A stretch of 64,000 bases of DNA from Nocardia sp. NBC_01327 (GTDB taxonomy: Bacteria > Actinomycetota > Actinomycetes > Mycobacteriales > Mycobacteriaceae). Each line of letters opens with the position of its first letter. Position 1 is the stretch's first letter. Of the stretch, positions 26,566 to 35,228 are shown in pieces. The notes beneath the pieces are model-generated. The model did no database searches and was not told the DNA's origin. It saw only the letters and a program-made list of their open reading frames with translations. The position numbers and the translations under genes are program-made. Location: the NCBI RefSeq assembly GCF_035958815.1, contig NZ_CP108383.1, positions 434,001 to 498,000 of the forward strand, in the 5' to 3' direction.

Positions 26566-27425
26566 AGCGGCTCGCGGCGACGACCAAGAATCTCGACAAT
26601 GCCCGCTGGGCAACAATTTTCGGCTATGCCGCCATGGTGTGCGTGCTGATCGTGGTCGGCGTGCCGCTGTTCTACATCTTCATCACCTCGTTCAAGGCGC
26701 GCCCGGACATCTATACGAATCCGACGGTGTACTGGCCGCACAGCTGGCATCCGGAGAATTACCGGGACGCCACCACGACCCTGCCGTTCACGACGTTCCT
26801 GCGGAATTCGATCATCGTCACCGCGATCATCTCGGCGGTGAAGTTCGTGCTGGGCGTGCTCAGCGCGTACGGCCTGGTGTTCCTGCGGTTTCCGGGCAAA
26901 ACGGTGCTGTTCCTGGTGATCATCGCGGCGCTCATGGTGCCCAACCAGATCACCGTCATCTCCAACTACGCGCTCATCGCACAGCTGGGCTGGCGAAACA
27001 CGCTGCAGGGCATCATCGTTCCGCTGTGCGGGGTCGCCTTCGGCACCTTCCTCATGCGCAATCACTTCCTGTCGCTGCCCGCCGAGGTCATCGAGGCGGC
27101 GCGTATGGACGGCGCGGGCTGGTGGCGGCTGCTGACCCGGGTGGTGCTGCCCATGTCGGGGCCGACCATGGTGGCATTCGCCGTGGTCACGATGGTGAAC
27201 GAGTGGAACGAATACCTGTGGCCGTTCCTCATGGCGGACGACTCGCGGGTCGCGACGCTGCCGGTCGGGCTCACGCTGCTGCAGAACACCGAGAACCCCA
27301 GCGTCACCAATTGGGGTCCGGTCATGGCCGGAACCCTGCTCACCATGCTCCCCATTCTCATCGTTTTCCTCGCGCTACAGCGTCACATGATCAAGGGCCT
27401 CACCTCCGGTGCGGTCAAGGGTTAA
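26562..27425 (+). CDS. ugpE: ABC glycerophosphodiester permease UgpE
   Basis: A 287-residue MalG-type permease: six membrane segments and the EAA motif PAEVIEAARMDGAGWWRLLT, RVVLPMSGP. It overlaps ugpA by four bases (GTGA), so translation is coupled. NEWNEYLWPFLMADD is typical of MalG/UgpE proteins. With UgpA it forms the membrane path for the substrate held by UgpB. Confidence 0.9.
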   Translation: MKRLAATTKNLDNARWATIFGYAAMVCVLIVVGVPLFYIFITSFKARPDIYTNPTVYWPHSWHPENYRDATTTLPFTTFLRNSIIVTAIISAVKFVLGVLSAYGLVFLRFPGKTVLFLVIIAALMVPNQITVISNYALIAQLGWRNTLQGIIVPLCGVAFGTFLMRNHFLSLPAEVIEAARMDGAGWWRLLTRVVLPMSGPTMVAFAVVTMVNEWNEYLWPFLMADDSRVATLPVGLTLLQNTENPSVTNWGPVMAGTLLTMLPILIVFLALQRHMIKGLTSGAVKG

Positions 27426-27444
27426 GTCCCAGAAGGAGATTCCC

Positions 27445-28794
27445 GTGTCGGAAGCACGAACCTCTGCCGAATCCATGGCCCGCCGCGCCCTGTCGCGACG
27501 TGGGTTCCTCGGTCTCACCGGTGCGGCCGCCGCCGGGCTCGCGCTGACCGCCTGCGCCGGAACCGGCAGCAGCACCAAGCAGGGCGGTGACTCGAACACC
27601 ATCACCTTCTGGTCGAACCACCCCGGCACCTCCAAGGATCAGGAGAACGAGCTGATCAACCGATTCCAGGCCAAGTACCCGGATCTGAAGGTCAAGCTGA
27701 TCGACGCCGGCAAGAACTACGAGGAGGTGTCGCAGAAGTTCAATGCGGCGCTGTCCGGTGGCGACCTGCCGGATGTGGTTGTGCTGTCGGATGTCTGGTG
27801 GTTCAACTACGCGCTGAACGGCACCCTCGAGCCGCTGGACAGCCACTTCGGTTCCGCCGGTGTGAAACTCGACGACTACGTGGACACGCTGGCCGCCGAC
27901 TACCTGTTCAACGGCAAGCACTACGCGCTGCCGTACGCCCGCTCGACCCAGATCTTCTACTACAACAAGGATGTCTGGTCCAAGGCCGGTCTGCCCGACC
28001 GCGGCCCGAACAGCTGGCAGGAATTCGACGAGTGGGGCCCGAAGATCCAGCAGGTCATGGGCGGCGACAAGTGGGCGCACGGCTGGGGCGACGCCGTGAA
28101 CTACCTGGGCTGGACGTTCCAGGGACCGATGTGGACCTTCGGCGGCGGCTACTCCGACGACTGGAAGCTGAAGTTCAACGACCCCAAGTCGATTGCCTCG
28201 GGCAAGTTCTTCAGCGACATGATCAATGTGAAGAAGTACGCGAGCATCCGCTCGCAGATCGTCACCGATTTCGGCACCGGTGTTGTCGGCTCCGCCATCG
28301 CCTCGACCGGTGACCTGAAGGGCGTCAAGCAGAACGCCGCGGGCAAACTGGAATTCGGCACCGCGTTCCTCCCGCACCCGAGCGGCCCCGGCGCGACCAC
28401 CGGTGGTGCGGGCCTGGCCATCCCGTCCCGAATCTCGGACGCGCGCAAGGAGAATGCGCTCAAATTCATCGAGTTCATCACCAATGCCACCAATACCTCG
28501 TACTTCTCGCAGGCCACCGGATACATGCCGGTCCGCAAGTCGGCGCTGCAGGATCCGACCGAGCTGGACTTCCTGGCGAAGAACCCCAACTCCAAGACCG
28601 CCATCGACCAGCTGGCACTGACCAAGTCGCAGGACTTCGGCCGCGTCTTCGTGCCCGGCGGCGACCAGATCATCGGCACCGGCCTGGAACAGATCGGCCT
28701 GCAGAACCGTGATGCGACAGCGGCTTTCGCGGATATCACCACCCAGCTGCAGACCATCATCGACCGGCAGATCACCCCCAAGCTGCCCAAGTAA
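27445..28794 (+). CDS. ugpB: Glycerophosphodiester-binding lipoprotein UgpB
   Basis: A 449-residue solute-binding lipoprotein. The signal has a twin-arginine motif (SRRGFLGL, Arg18-Arg19) and a lipobox LTAC with Cys37, so it is probably exported folded by Tat and then lipidated. The mature part closely follows M. tuberculosis UgpB as I remember it (for example ITFWSNHPGTS, VKLIDAGKNYEEVSQKFNAA, YARSTQIFYYNKDVW, FVTN-like region and TGYMPVRKSA). That protein binds glycerophosphocholine. GTG 27445 has AGAAGGAGA six bases upstream. It starts 19 bases after ugpE. Confidence 0.92.
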   Translation: MSEARTSAESMARRALSRRGFLGLTGAAAAGLALTACAGTGSSTKQGGDSNTITFWSNHPGTSKDQENELINRFQAKYPDLKVKLIDAGKNYEEVSQKFNAALSGGDLPDVVVLSDVWWFNYALNGTLEPLDSHFGSAGVKLDDYVDTLAADYLFNGKHYALPYARSTQIFYYNKDVWSKAGLPDRGPNSWQEFDEWGPKIQQVMGGDKWAHGWGDAVNYLGWTFQGPMWTFGGGYSDDWKLKFNDPKSIASGKFFSDMINVKKYASIRSQIVTDFGTGVVGSAIASTGDLKGVKQNAAGKLEFGTAFLPHPSGPGATTGGAGLAIPSRISDARKENALKFIEFITNATNTSYFSQATGYMPVRKSALQDPTELDFLAKNPNSKTAIDQLALTKSQDFGRVFVPGGDQIIGTGLEQIGLQNRDATAAFADITTQLQTIIDRQITPKLPK

Positions 28795-28815
28795 GAAGTC
28801 AGGAGACCCGCCGGC

Positions 28816-29895
28816 ATGGCGACTGTGCAGTTCGAGGGCGTGTCCCTCAGTTATCCGGGTGCGCCCGGCCCCGCGGTGGCAGACCTGAACCTGGATATCG
28901 CCGACGGCGAATTCCTGGTGCTCGTCGGACCGTCCGGCTGCGGCAAATCCACCAGTCTGCGCATGCTGGCGGGCCTGGAAGCAGTGTCTTCCGGGCACAT
29001 TCGCATAGGCGGCGTCGAGGTGACCGGGCTGCCGCCGCGCGCCCGGGACGTGGCCATGGTGTTCCAGAGCTATGCGCTCTACCCGAATATGACGGTCGCG
29101 GACAATATGGGATTCGCGCTGCGCAATGCCGGGATGAGCAAGGCCGACACGCTGGTCCGGGTCACAGAGGCGGCGGCCATGCTCGAGCTGGAAGAGCTGC
29201 TGGACCGCAAGCCCGCCAAACTGTCCGGCGGGCAGCGGCAGCGAGTTGCCATGGGGCGGGCCATCGTTCGGCGTCCGCAGGTGTTCTGCATGGACGAACC
29301 GCTGTCCAATCTGGATGCCAAGCTCCGGGTGAGCACACGGTCGCAGATCGCGGCGCTGCAGAAGCGGCTCGGGACGACCACGGTGTACGTCACCCACGAT
29401 CAGGTCGAGGCCATGACCATGGGGCATCGGGTCGCGGTGCTGAAAGACGGCAAGTTGCAGCAGATCGCCGCTCCGCGTGAGCTTTACGACGATCCGGTGA
29501 ATACATTTGTCGCCGGATTCATCGGATCACCCGGGATGAATCTGCTCACCGCGCCGGTCAGGGATGGCGCCGCCGAGCTGAACGAGTTGCGAATTCCGCT
29601 GCCGCACAGTGTGTCAGGTGATCGTGTGGTGGTGGGGATTCGCCCGGAATCGTGGGAGGTGACCACCGATCCGGAGAATTCGCTGGCCGTGGAAGTCGAG
29701 CTGCTCGAGGAGCTGGGATCGGAATCATTCCTCTACTCGCACGGCGTCAACGATGAATGGTCCAGTCGCACTGGCAGAATCGTCGCTCGGGTGGATCGAC
29801 GGTTTCAGGTTGCGCTCGGGGATGGGTTGCGGCTTGCGCCTAAGCGGGAAGAGGTTTTCTTTTTCGATGCGGTGAGCGAGCTTCGAATTCGATAA
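28816..29895 (+). CDS. ugpC: ABC transporter ATPase UgpC
   Basis: A 359-residue ATPase of the MalK/UgpC type. Walker A is GPSGCGKST (38-46), the signature LSGGQ is 136-140, Walker B is VFCMDEP (156-162) and the switch histidine is in VTHDQVEAM. The C-terminal ~110 residues form the OB-fold regulatory part (MTAPV region to SELRIR). It powers UgpA/UgpE. CAGGAGACC lies upstream of ATG 28816 and 21 bases separate it from ugpB. Related MsiK-type ATPases can serve several sugar transporters, so sharing is possible. Confidence 0.92.
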   Translation: MATVQFEGVSLSYPGAPGPAVADLNLDIADGEFLVLVGPSGCGKSTSLRMLAGLEAVSSGHIRIGGVEVTGLPPRARDVAMVFQSYALYPNMTVADNMGFALRNAGMSKADTLVRVTEAAAMLELEELLDRKPAKLSGGQRQRVAMGRAIVRRPQVFCMDEPLSNLDAKLRVSTRSQIAALQKRLGTTTVYVTHDQVEAMTMGHRVAVLKDGKLQQIAAPRELYDDPVNTFVAGFIGSPGMNLLTAPVRDGAAELNELRIPLPHSVSGDRVVVGIRPESWEVTTDPENSLAVEVELLEELGSESFLYSHGVNDEWSSRTGRIVARVDRRFQVALGDGLRLAPKREEVFFFDAVSELRIR

Positions 29896-29965
29896 GGACA
29901 ATTCGGGATTCTGAATAGCCTTATATCACAAAGGATTTCGCCTTTCCGGAGTTGTTTTCCGGCGG

Positions 29966-29971
29966 TAGAAT
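29966..29971 (+). promoter_or_regulatory. -10 element of a probable leaderless transcript
   Basis: TAGAAT (TANNNT) ends six bases before the ATG at 29978, the distance that would start the mRNA at the start codon. No ribosome site is present and no clear -35 is seen. Confidence 0.5.
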
Positions 29972-29977
29972 AGAGGC

Positions 29978-31471
29978 ATGAATCCGGGGGCAGAAACCAC
30001 AATCGTATCGAGTGCACACGCACTCGATACCGCCGTGGAAAACCTCCTGAACGCCTCCCTCACCCCACTGTGCGACGAACAATTCATCACGCTCATGGGC
30101 GAGGTCGAGACCAGCATGCGCAAACTCGAAGCCGTCAAACACCGCTTCGTCACCGAAACCTGCACCCGCTCACTGGCCGCCCGCGCCGGATCAGCCTCCC
30201 CGATCAAATTCCTCGAACAAACCCTGCGGTTGTCCCACGCCGACGCCGCCTCGCGGGTCAACGCTGCCAAGCAACTGAGCCCGCAACCAGCCCTGGGTGG
30301 GGACCTGGAACCGGAACTGGCGTATGTCGCCGAAGCCCAACGGGCCGGGGCGATCTCGGTCGATCACGTGCGCCGGATCACGCAGGTCCTCAAGCGCATC
30401 CCGTGCGCCGCCGACCCGGGCCAGAAAGACCTCGCGCAGGACGTTTTGACCACCTACGCGCGTACCGGCAGCCCGGACAAACTGATCGATCTCGGGGAGA
30501 TCATCCTGGCGCACATCGATCCGGACGGCACCTTGACCCAGGACAAGGACCGCGACCGCATGCGCGGGCTCACCCTGGGGCGTAAGCGTGCCGACGCCAT
30601 GTCGCCGTTGATCGGGGAGATCACCGAACCGTTGCGGGAAGTCCTGGAACCCTTGCTGGCGAAGTTCGCCCGCCCGGGCATGTGCAACCCCGCTGATCCG
30701 GACAGCCCGAAGGTCGCCGACCGCACCCTCGACCGGACGAAACTCAAGGCTGCCGCCGAGCGTGATACACGCTCGGCCGCGCAACGCAACCACGATGCGT
30801 TGCTGGCGGTGCTGCGGTTTCAGCTCGACCGCCCCAAACTCGGCTCCCACCGCGGCCTGCCGGTCGAGGCGATCATCACCATGCGCCTGGAAGATGTGGA
30901 GCGGGGTGCCGGGATCGCGACCACCGCGACCGGGGGCACCCTGACCATCGCGCAAGCCCTGGAACTGGCCGCCGGAACCCGCCCGTTGCTCGCAATACTG
31001 AACAAGGCCGGGCTGCCGCTCTTCCTCGGCCGGGGTCGGGATCGGTTGGCCAGTCCCGCACAACGACTGGCGTTGATCGCCTCCGACAAGGGCTGCACCC
31101 GCCCCGGCTGCAGTGCCCCCGCCTCGATAGCGGCCGCCCACCACGTCACCGGGTGGGCCGAAGGCGGGCGCACCGATATCGACAACCTCACCCTCGCCTG
31201 CGATGGCTGCCACGCCATGATCCACGACGGCCCCGGCGGCTGGAAAACCATCGTCATGGGCGAAGACACACCCTTCCCCGGCCGGACCGGGTGGATCGCC
31301 CCACCGCATATCGACCCCACCGGGACCCCGCAGGTCAACCACCTGCACCACACCGGTGAGGTGATGGCCGGTGCCCTGAACCAGATCCGCACCCGTGAAC
31401 GGGCACAACGGGCGCGGCGGCAAGCTTGGCTCGATGCCCGCAAAACCACCCCCACCCCGACCCGCGAATAG
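29978..31471 (+). CDS. DUF222/13E12-family protein with C-terminal HNH domain
   Basis: A 497-residue protein. The N-terminal ~300 residues are helical and match DUF222, the 13E12 repeat family found in many copies in mycobacteria and nocardiae. The C-terminus has an HNH nuclease motif in residues ~372-417: GCTRPGCSAPASIAAAHHVT, GWAEGGRTDIDNL, CDGCHAMIHDG, with Cys pairs for structural zinc and the HH/N/H catalytic set. Function is unproven; members are often near mobile elements, as here. Codon use is very biased to C/G third bases and the gene looks intact. A decayed duplicate of its 3' end lies ~400 bases downstream. Confidence 0.88.
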   Translation: MNPGAETTIVSSAHALDTAVENLLNASLTPLCDEQFITLMGEVETSMRKLEAVKHRFVTETCTRSLAARAGSASPIKFLEQTLRLSHADAASRVNAAKQLSPQPALGGDLEPELAYVAEAQRAGAISVDHVRRITQVLKRIPCAADPGQKDLAQDVLTTYARTGSPDKLIDLGEIILAHIDPDGTLTQDKDRDRMRGLTLGRKRADAMSPLIGEITEPLREVLEPLLAKFARPGMCNPADPDSPKVADRTLDRTKLKAAAERDTRSAAQRNHDALLAVLRFQLDRPKLGSHRGLPVEAIITMRLEDVERGAGIATTATGGTLTIAQALELAAGTRPLLAILNKAGLPLFLGRGRDRLASPAQRLALIASDKGCTRPGCSAPASIAAAHHVTGWAEGGRTDIDNLTLACDGCHAMIHDGPGGWKTIVMGEDTPFPGRTGWIAPPHIDPTGTPQVNHLHHTGEVMAGALNQIRTRERAQRARRQAWLDARKTTPTPTRE

Positions 31472-31790
31472 GCGGGCCACACCCCTTGTAGACACCGTCA
31501 GGCTGGTCCTGACGGTGCTACAAGCCGTTGCCCACCAAGGTTTCCGGGGCCATCGACACCGATCAACGTGGCCATCGACCCCCGATCAACCAGATCCGGC
31601 CCGGACCAGGGAACGGCGACAACAGCGGCCGACGGCTGACTGTCTCCCTTACCACCAACTCGATAGCAGGACAGCGCAGCGATCCCTCCCAGCGATGCCA
31701 AAGAGCCCGCCCCGCGAAAGCTTCCAGAGGCATCGGCGACCGAGGTGCGACCAGAACGGGCTCGGACCGAGCAGACCGACAGCGGCAGCA

Positions 31791-31820
31791 GCGGCTGCGG
31801 CTGCGGCTGCGGCTGCGGCG
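31791..31820. repeat. Hexanucleotide microsatellite (GCGGCT)n
   Basis: Five consecutive GCGGCT-type units inside the decayed gene copy. Confidence 0.9.
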
Positions 31821-31862
31821 ATGGCAAGCGTGGCTCGATGCCCAAACCACTCCACAGCTCAT

Positions 31863-31888
31863 CGGCACCGGCACCGGCACCGGCACCG
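31863..31888. repeat. Hexanucleotide microsatellite (CGGCAC)4
   Basis: Four CGGCAC units plus a partial one, 42 bases after the first microsatellite. Confidence 0.9.
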
Positions 31889-32091
31889 ATGAGAGGGCCT
31901 GGTATTCACGCCCGCGAATAGCAGGCCACCCCGCACACACACCCTCAGGTGGATCCCCGCCGACGCGACAGCCGGTCCACAAGCGTTGCCAGCCGAAGTC
32001 TTTCAGGCTCGTGGTCTTCGATCCCTTGTCTCCAGGCGTCCTTGATCTTTCGGGTCTTCGTCTTTTCGTATTTGTCTTTGAAACCGGACCA

Positions 32092-32199
32092 CAGCCGGTC
32101 GACCGAGCCGGTACCGCAGGTATCTCCGTACTGCGGGAGGTAAATCGGGTACCCCACCCGACGCCACCAGCACAGCCATCTCGGGCCCTGCCCGCACCC
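32092..32199 (-). repeat. Flanking repeat, copy A (inverted relative to copy B)
   Basis: Read on the minus strand, this ~108-base stretch matches 33834-33943 on the plus strand at roughly 80% by eye, including long identical blocks (GGTGGGGTACCCG, GTCGACCGGCTG). It lies just outside the left end of the IS256-type element. Confidence 0.8.
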
Positions 32200-32227
32200 A
32201 GGGGGGTCAAGTCCAAATGCGTGGTGT

Positions 32228-33559
32228 AGCAACGGTGGTCATCGCTTGATCCGGTAGTGGGTCAGGCGGTCAGTGCCGCGGTGGTGTCCTCCTGTTCGTC
32301 GGGGTCGGTGAGCCCGCGGGAGCGGGCAAGAACGTCCAACCCGAGGTAGCGGCGTCCTTCGATCCATTCGTCGTGTTGCTCGGCCAGGACGGCGCCGACG
32401 AGACGGATGATCGCGGTGCGATCGGGGAAGATACCGACCACGTCGGTGCGGCGGCGGATCTCTTTGTTCAACCGTTCCTGGGGATTGTTCGACCAGATCT
32501 GGCGCCAGATCTGCTTGGGAAACGCGGTGAACGCCAGCAGGTCCGCGCGGGCAGCATCGAGGTGCGCGGCGACTCTGGGCAGCTTCTCGGTCAGGGCGTC
32601 GAGCATCCGATCATATTGGGCGGCAACCGATTCGGTATCGGCTTGATCGAATACCGAATGCAACAGGGTGCGAACCCAGGGCCAGGAACTCTTCGGGCAA
32701 ACCGACATCAGGTTCACCGTGTAATGGGTGCGGCAGCGCTGCCAGCTCGCGCCGGGCAAGGTCGCGCCGATCGCGGCCACCAAACCCGCATGCGCGTCGG
32801 AGGTGACCAACGCGACCCCGGACAGGCCGCGAGCGACCAGGTCGCGGAAGAATGCCAGCCAGCCGGCACCGTCCTCGCCGGAAGTGACTTGGATACCCAG
32901 GATTTCGCGGTAGCCGTCGGCGTTGACGCCGGTGGCGATCAGGGCGTGGACGTTGACCACGCGCCCGTTCTCGCGGACCTTGAGCACCAGGGCGTCTGCG
33001 GCGAGGAACGTGTAAGGGCCCTGATCCAAGGGGCGGGTGCGGAATGCTTCGACCTGGGCATCGAGGTCGCGGGCCATGATCGAGACCTGGGACTTGGAAA
33101 GTGTTGTGATGCCCAGGGATTCGACGAGTTTCTCCATCCGCCGTGTCGAGACCCCGAGCAGATAGCAGGTCGCGACCACGCTGGTGAGGGCCCGTTCGGC
33201 GCGTTTGCGGCGTTCCAGGAGCCAGTCCGGGAAATACGAGCCGGATCGTAGTTTCGGGATCGCGACGTCGAGGGTGCCGACGCGGGTGTCGAAGTCGCGG
33301 TGGCGGTAGCCGTTGCGGTGGTTGATCCGGTCGTCGGAGCGTTCGCCGTAGCCGGCTCCGCAGGCGGCGTCGGCCTCGGCGCTCATCAGGGTTTGCACGA
33401 AGCTGGACACCATCTCGCGCAGCAGGTCCGGGCCCATTACCGCCAATTGGTCGGCGAACGGCTTGCCCGGGTCGATAGGCTGGATATTGGTCATCGCGTG
33501 AAGTCTCCTTCGAGTGACTGTGAGAGGTCCTTCGAGGATCACGCGGTGACCACCTTGCT
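32228..33559 (-). mobile_element. IS256-type insertion sequence
   Basis: The ends are imperfect inverted repeats: 32228-32252 (AGCAACGGTGGTCATCGCTT then GATCC) and the complement of 33536-33559 (AGCAAGGTGGTCACCGCGTG then ATCC), differing by one indel and two bases. One intact transposase fills the element. No matching 8-9 base target duplication is seen at the outer edges. Confidence 0.8.
32262..33494 (-). CDS. IS256-family transposase
   Basis: A 410-residue Mutator-type (IS256) transposase. The N-terminus has the DNA-binding region ending in RINHRNGYRHRDFDTRVGTL; the DDE catalytic residues lie in FLAADALVLKVRENG (Asp), LVTSDAHAGLVAAI (Asp) and IWSNNPQERLNKEIRRRTDV (Glu). CRTHYTVNLMS is the usual C/H signature. 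The length is normal and the frame is intact, so the element may be active. ATG 33494 is chosen for AAGGAGA 10 bases upstream; the frame continues to 33542 into the terminal repeat. Confidence 0.93.
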   Translation of the reverse strand: MTNIQPIDPGKPFADQLAVMGPDLLREMVSSFVQTLMSAEADAACGAGYGERSDDRINHRNGYRHRDFDTRVGTLDVAIPKLRSGSYFPDWLLERRKRAERALTSVVATCYLLGVSTRRMEKLVESLGITTLSKSQVSIMARDLDAQVEAFRTRPLDQGPYTFLAADALVLKVRENGRVVNVHALIATGVNADGYREILGIQVTSGEDGAGWLAFFRDLVARGLSGVALVTSDAHAGLVAAIGATLPGASWQRCRTHYTVNLMSVCPKSSWPWVRTLLHSVFDQADTESVAAQYDRMLDALTEKLPRVAAHLDAARADLLAFTAFPKQIWRQIWSNNPQERLNKEIRRRTDVVGIFPDRTAIIRLVGAVLAEQHDEWIEGRRYLGLDVLARSRGLTDPDEQEDTTAALTA

Positions 33560-33657
33560 GTCCGGGGATTACGCCAGACTCAGCAGCTGATCAGCTGCCG
33601 TACACCATCTTCGTGGACGCAACCCCCAGGGGTCCACCACCGCCTCTCGGCGCACGC

Positions 33658-33802
33658 AACCCAGGTGCACCGGCCTTATCTCGGCCGCACAGCAGGTGTC
33701 CGTATGTCACAGACCCGATAACCGTTGTGCCGCTGAGAGACCCGCTGTTCCATCCCCGGTGGCCGACGGTTTCTATGCCGAAACGGTCGGTGCACCTGGG
33801 TT
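33658..33802. repeat. 18-bp inverted repeat pair
   Basis: AACCCAGGTGCACCGGCC (33658-33675) and the complement of GGTCGGTGCACCTGGGTT (33785-33802) agree at 17 of 18 bases, with 109 bases between. They could be the ends of a small non-autonomous element. Confidence 0.75.
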
Positions 33803-33833
33803 TCTTGCCTCCCGGGCAGGGTTGGTCAGCAGG

Positions 33834-33943
33834 GGGTGCGGGCAAAGCCCGAGATGGCCGTGCTGGGCACGTTGGGTGGGGTACCCGGTTTACCTTCCGC
33901 AGCTGGGAGAACTACCTCCGTACCAGCGGTGTCGACCGGCTGG
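33834..33943 (+). repeat. Flanking repeat, copy B
   Basis: Plus-strand partner of copy A (32092-32199). Together they place the IS256-type element within an inverted pair about 1.6 kb apart. Both translate in one frame to a similar peptide (PRW, VGYPVYLPQ-like), so they may derive from a duplicated gene. Confidence 0.8.
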
Positions 33944-34043
33944 GGTGCCGTTCTCGAGAACAAGATACGTAGGGATGCGGTGGTGTGTCTGAGTCGACGA
34001 TGTCAGTTCTTTTTTTTTTGGGGGGGTGTCCCTATGTTCTTTG

Positions 34044-35228
34044 TCAAGCGGCAGCCCGGTAGGGCTGCTTGCTGTGGAGCATCGCGTAGAGGACGTCGCA
34101 GCGGCGTCGGGCCAGGCAGATGAGGGCGGCGTTGTGTTTCTTGCCTTCGGCGCGTTTGCGGTCGTAATAGGCGCGGCTGGCCGGGTCGTGCAGGGCTGCG
34201 AAGGCCGAGAGGAACAAGGCGCGTTTGAGTTTGTGGTTGCCTGATCGGGCGGGGTGTTCGCCGCGGATCGAGCTGCCGGATCGGTGGGTGATCGGTGCGA
34301 TGCCGGCGTAGGAGGCGAGATGGCCGGCCGATGCGAATGCCGTGCCGTCGCCGACCTCGAGCAGGATGCGGGCGCCGGTCCTGACTCCGACGCCGGGCAT
34401 CGAGGTCAGGACCTTGGCAAGAGGGTGGTCATCGAGCATCCTCTCGATGTCTTCGGCGATTGTTCGCCGTTGCAGCAGAACAGCTTTCAAGGAGTCTGCC
34501 AGCTTGGGCAGGACGATCTCGGCGGCGTTCGTGCCTGGAACGGTGACCGACTGCTGCGGCAGCGCGGTGAGGATTTCCTCGACCAGCCGGGCGCCCATGC
34601 GCGGTGCGTGCTTGGTGGCGATGGTCGTCAGTTTGCGGCGTCCGGCTGCCGCGATCCCGACGGGTCCGCCACAGCGGGAAAGGATTTCGAGCACCGCCGG
34701 GTGCGCTGTGCGAGGTCCCAGGACACGTTCGAGGGCCGGGTGGATGCTGGTGAGCAGTCCACGGATGCGGTTGATGGTGCGGGTGGCTTCGCCGGCCAGG
34801 TCGTCGTCGAAACCGACCAGAACACCGAGCTCGGTGAGGGTTTCGTCGCCCGTGTCCACCTGGCGCAAGGCGTGGGGCATGGTTCGGGCGGCGTCGGCGA
34901 TGATGAACGCGTCGCGGGCGTCGGTTTTGGCTTGGCCGGGATAGAGGTCCGCGATGCGGCGCATCGCCAGTCCCGGCAGGTAGGCCACGTCGTGTCCGGC
35001 GGCGCGAGCGACGGTGACCGGCAACGCGCCGATGGTGTTGGGTTGGTCGACCACGATCAGCAGTGGACCGTGGGCGGACAGGCGCTCGAACACCGCTCTG
35101 AGCCGGGCCTCGTCGTTGGGTAATGCTTTGTCGTGTAATCGTTTTCCATCGCCGGTGCGGAGCCCGACCGCGTGATGTTCGCCTTTTCCCACGTCGATGC
35201 CGCAGATCACGGCATACGCCTGTGTCAT
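34044..35228 (-). CDS. IS110-family transposase/recombinase
   Basis: A 394-residue recombinase. The N-terminal RuvC-like DEDD domain has GIDVGK (Asp12), LLIVVDQP (Asp61) and AKTDARDA (Asp103, Asp106). The C-terminal Tnp_20 domain has MPGVGVRTGARILLEVGDGT, ASYAGIAPITHRSGSS with the serine region, and NHKLKRALFLSAFA. IS110 enzymes use a bridge RNA made from the non-coding end of the element to choose donor and target DNA. The gene is complete, so the element may be active. Confidence 0.93.
   Translation of the reverse strand: MTQAYAVICGIDVGKGEHHAVGLRTGDGKRLHDKALPNDEARLRAVFERLSAHGPLLIVVDQPNTIGALPVTVARAAGHDVAYLPGLAMRRIADLYPGQAKTDARDAFIIADAARTMPHALRQVDTGDETLTELGVLVGFDDDLAGEATRTINRIRGLLTSIHPALERVLGPRTAHPAVLEILSRCGGPVGIAAAGRRKLTTIATKHAPRMGARLVEEILTALPQQSVTVPGTNAAEIVLPKLADSLKAVLLQRRTIAEDIERMLDDHPLAKVLTSMPGVGVRTGARILLEVGDGTAFASAGHLASYAGIAPITHRSGSSIRGEHPARSGNHKLKRALFLSAFAALHDPASRAYYDRKRAEGKKHNAALICLARRRCDVLYAMLHSKQPYRAAA

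Larger units (their letters stand above)
31740..31945 (+). pseudogene. Decayed copy of the 3' end of the DUF222/HNH gene
   Basis: The 21-base stretch at 31823-31843 matches the gene end at 31419-31439 with one change (GGCAAGCGTGGCTCGATGCC against GGCAAGCTTGGCTCGATGCC), and CCCGCGAATAG at 31911-31921 matches the stop region at 31461-31471, followed by a similar GGCCAC. Between them the copy has gained microsatellite DNA. No frame remains open. Confidence 0.65.
31472..32227. other. Degenerate region with relic of the DUF222 3' end and microsatellites
   Basis: No intact gene. A diverged copy of the DUF222 gene end lies at about 31740-31945, followed by a 108-base repeat (32092-32199) that is found inverted on the other side of the IS256-type element. 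Open frames here (for example 31945-32232 minus, 95 codons with a KDKYEKTKTRKIKDAW segment) may be remnants of a lost gene. Confidence 0.6.
33560..34043. other. Non-coding region between the two insertion sequences
   Basis: No gene with normal bias. It holds a 16-base perfect palindrome (33583-33598), an 18-base inverted repeat pair (33658-33675 with 33785-33802), repeat copy B and a T10-G7 homopolymer run at 34010-34026. Confidence 0.6.

Noticed and set aside
27415..29427. 670-codon minus-strand frame opposite ugpB/ugpC
   Set aside because: Antisense shadow of two clear ABC transporter genes; composition is Arg/Gly/His-rich without motifs.
31395..32229. Several 100-230 codon frames downstream of the DUF222 gene
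   Set aside because: They run across microsatellites and a decayed gene copy in conflicting frames; none keeps normal codon bias.
32219..33568. Target-site duplication around the IS256-type element
   Set aside because: The bases outside the two terminal repeats (left GTGGTGT, right GTCCGGGG) do not match.
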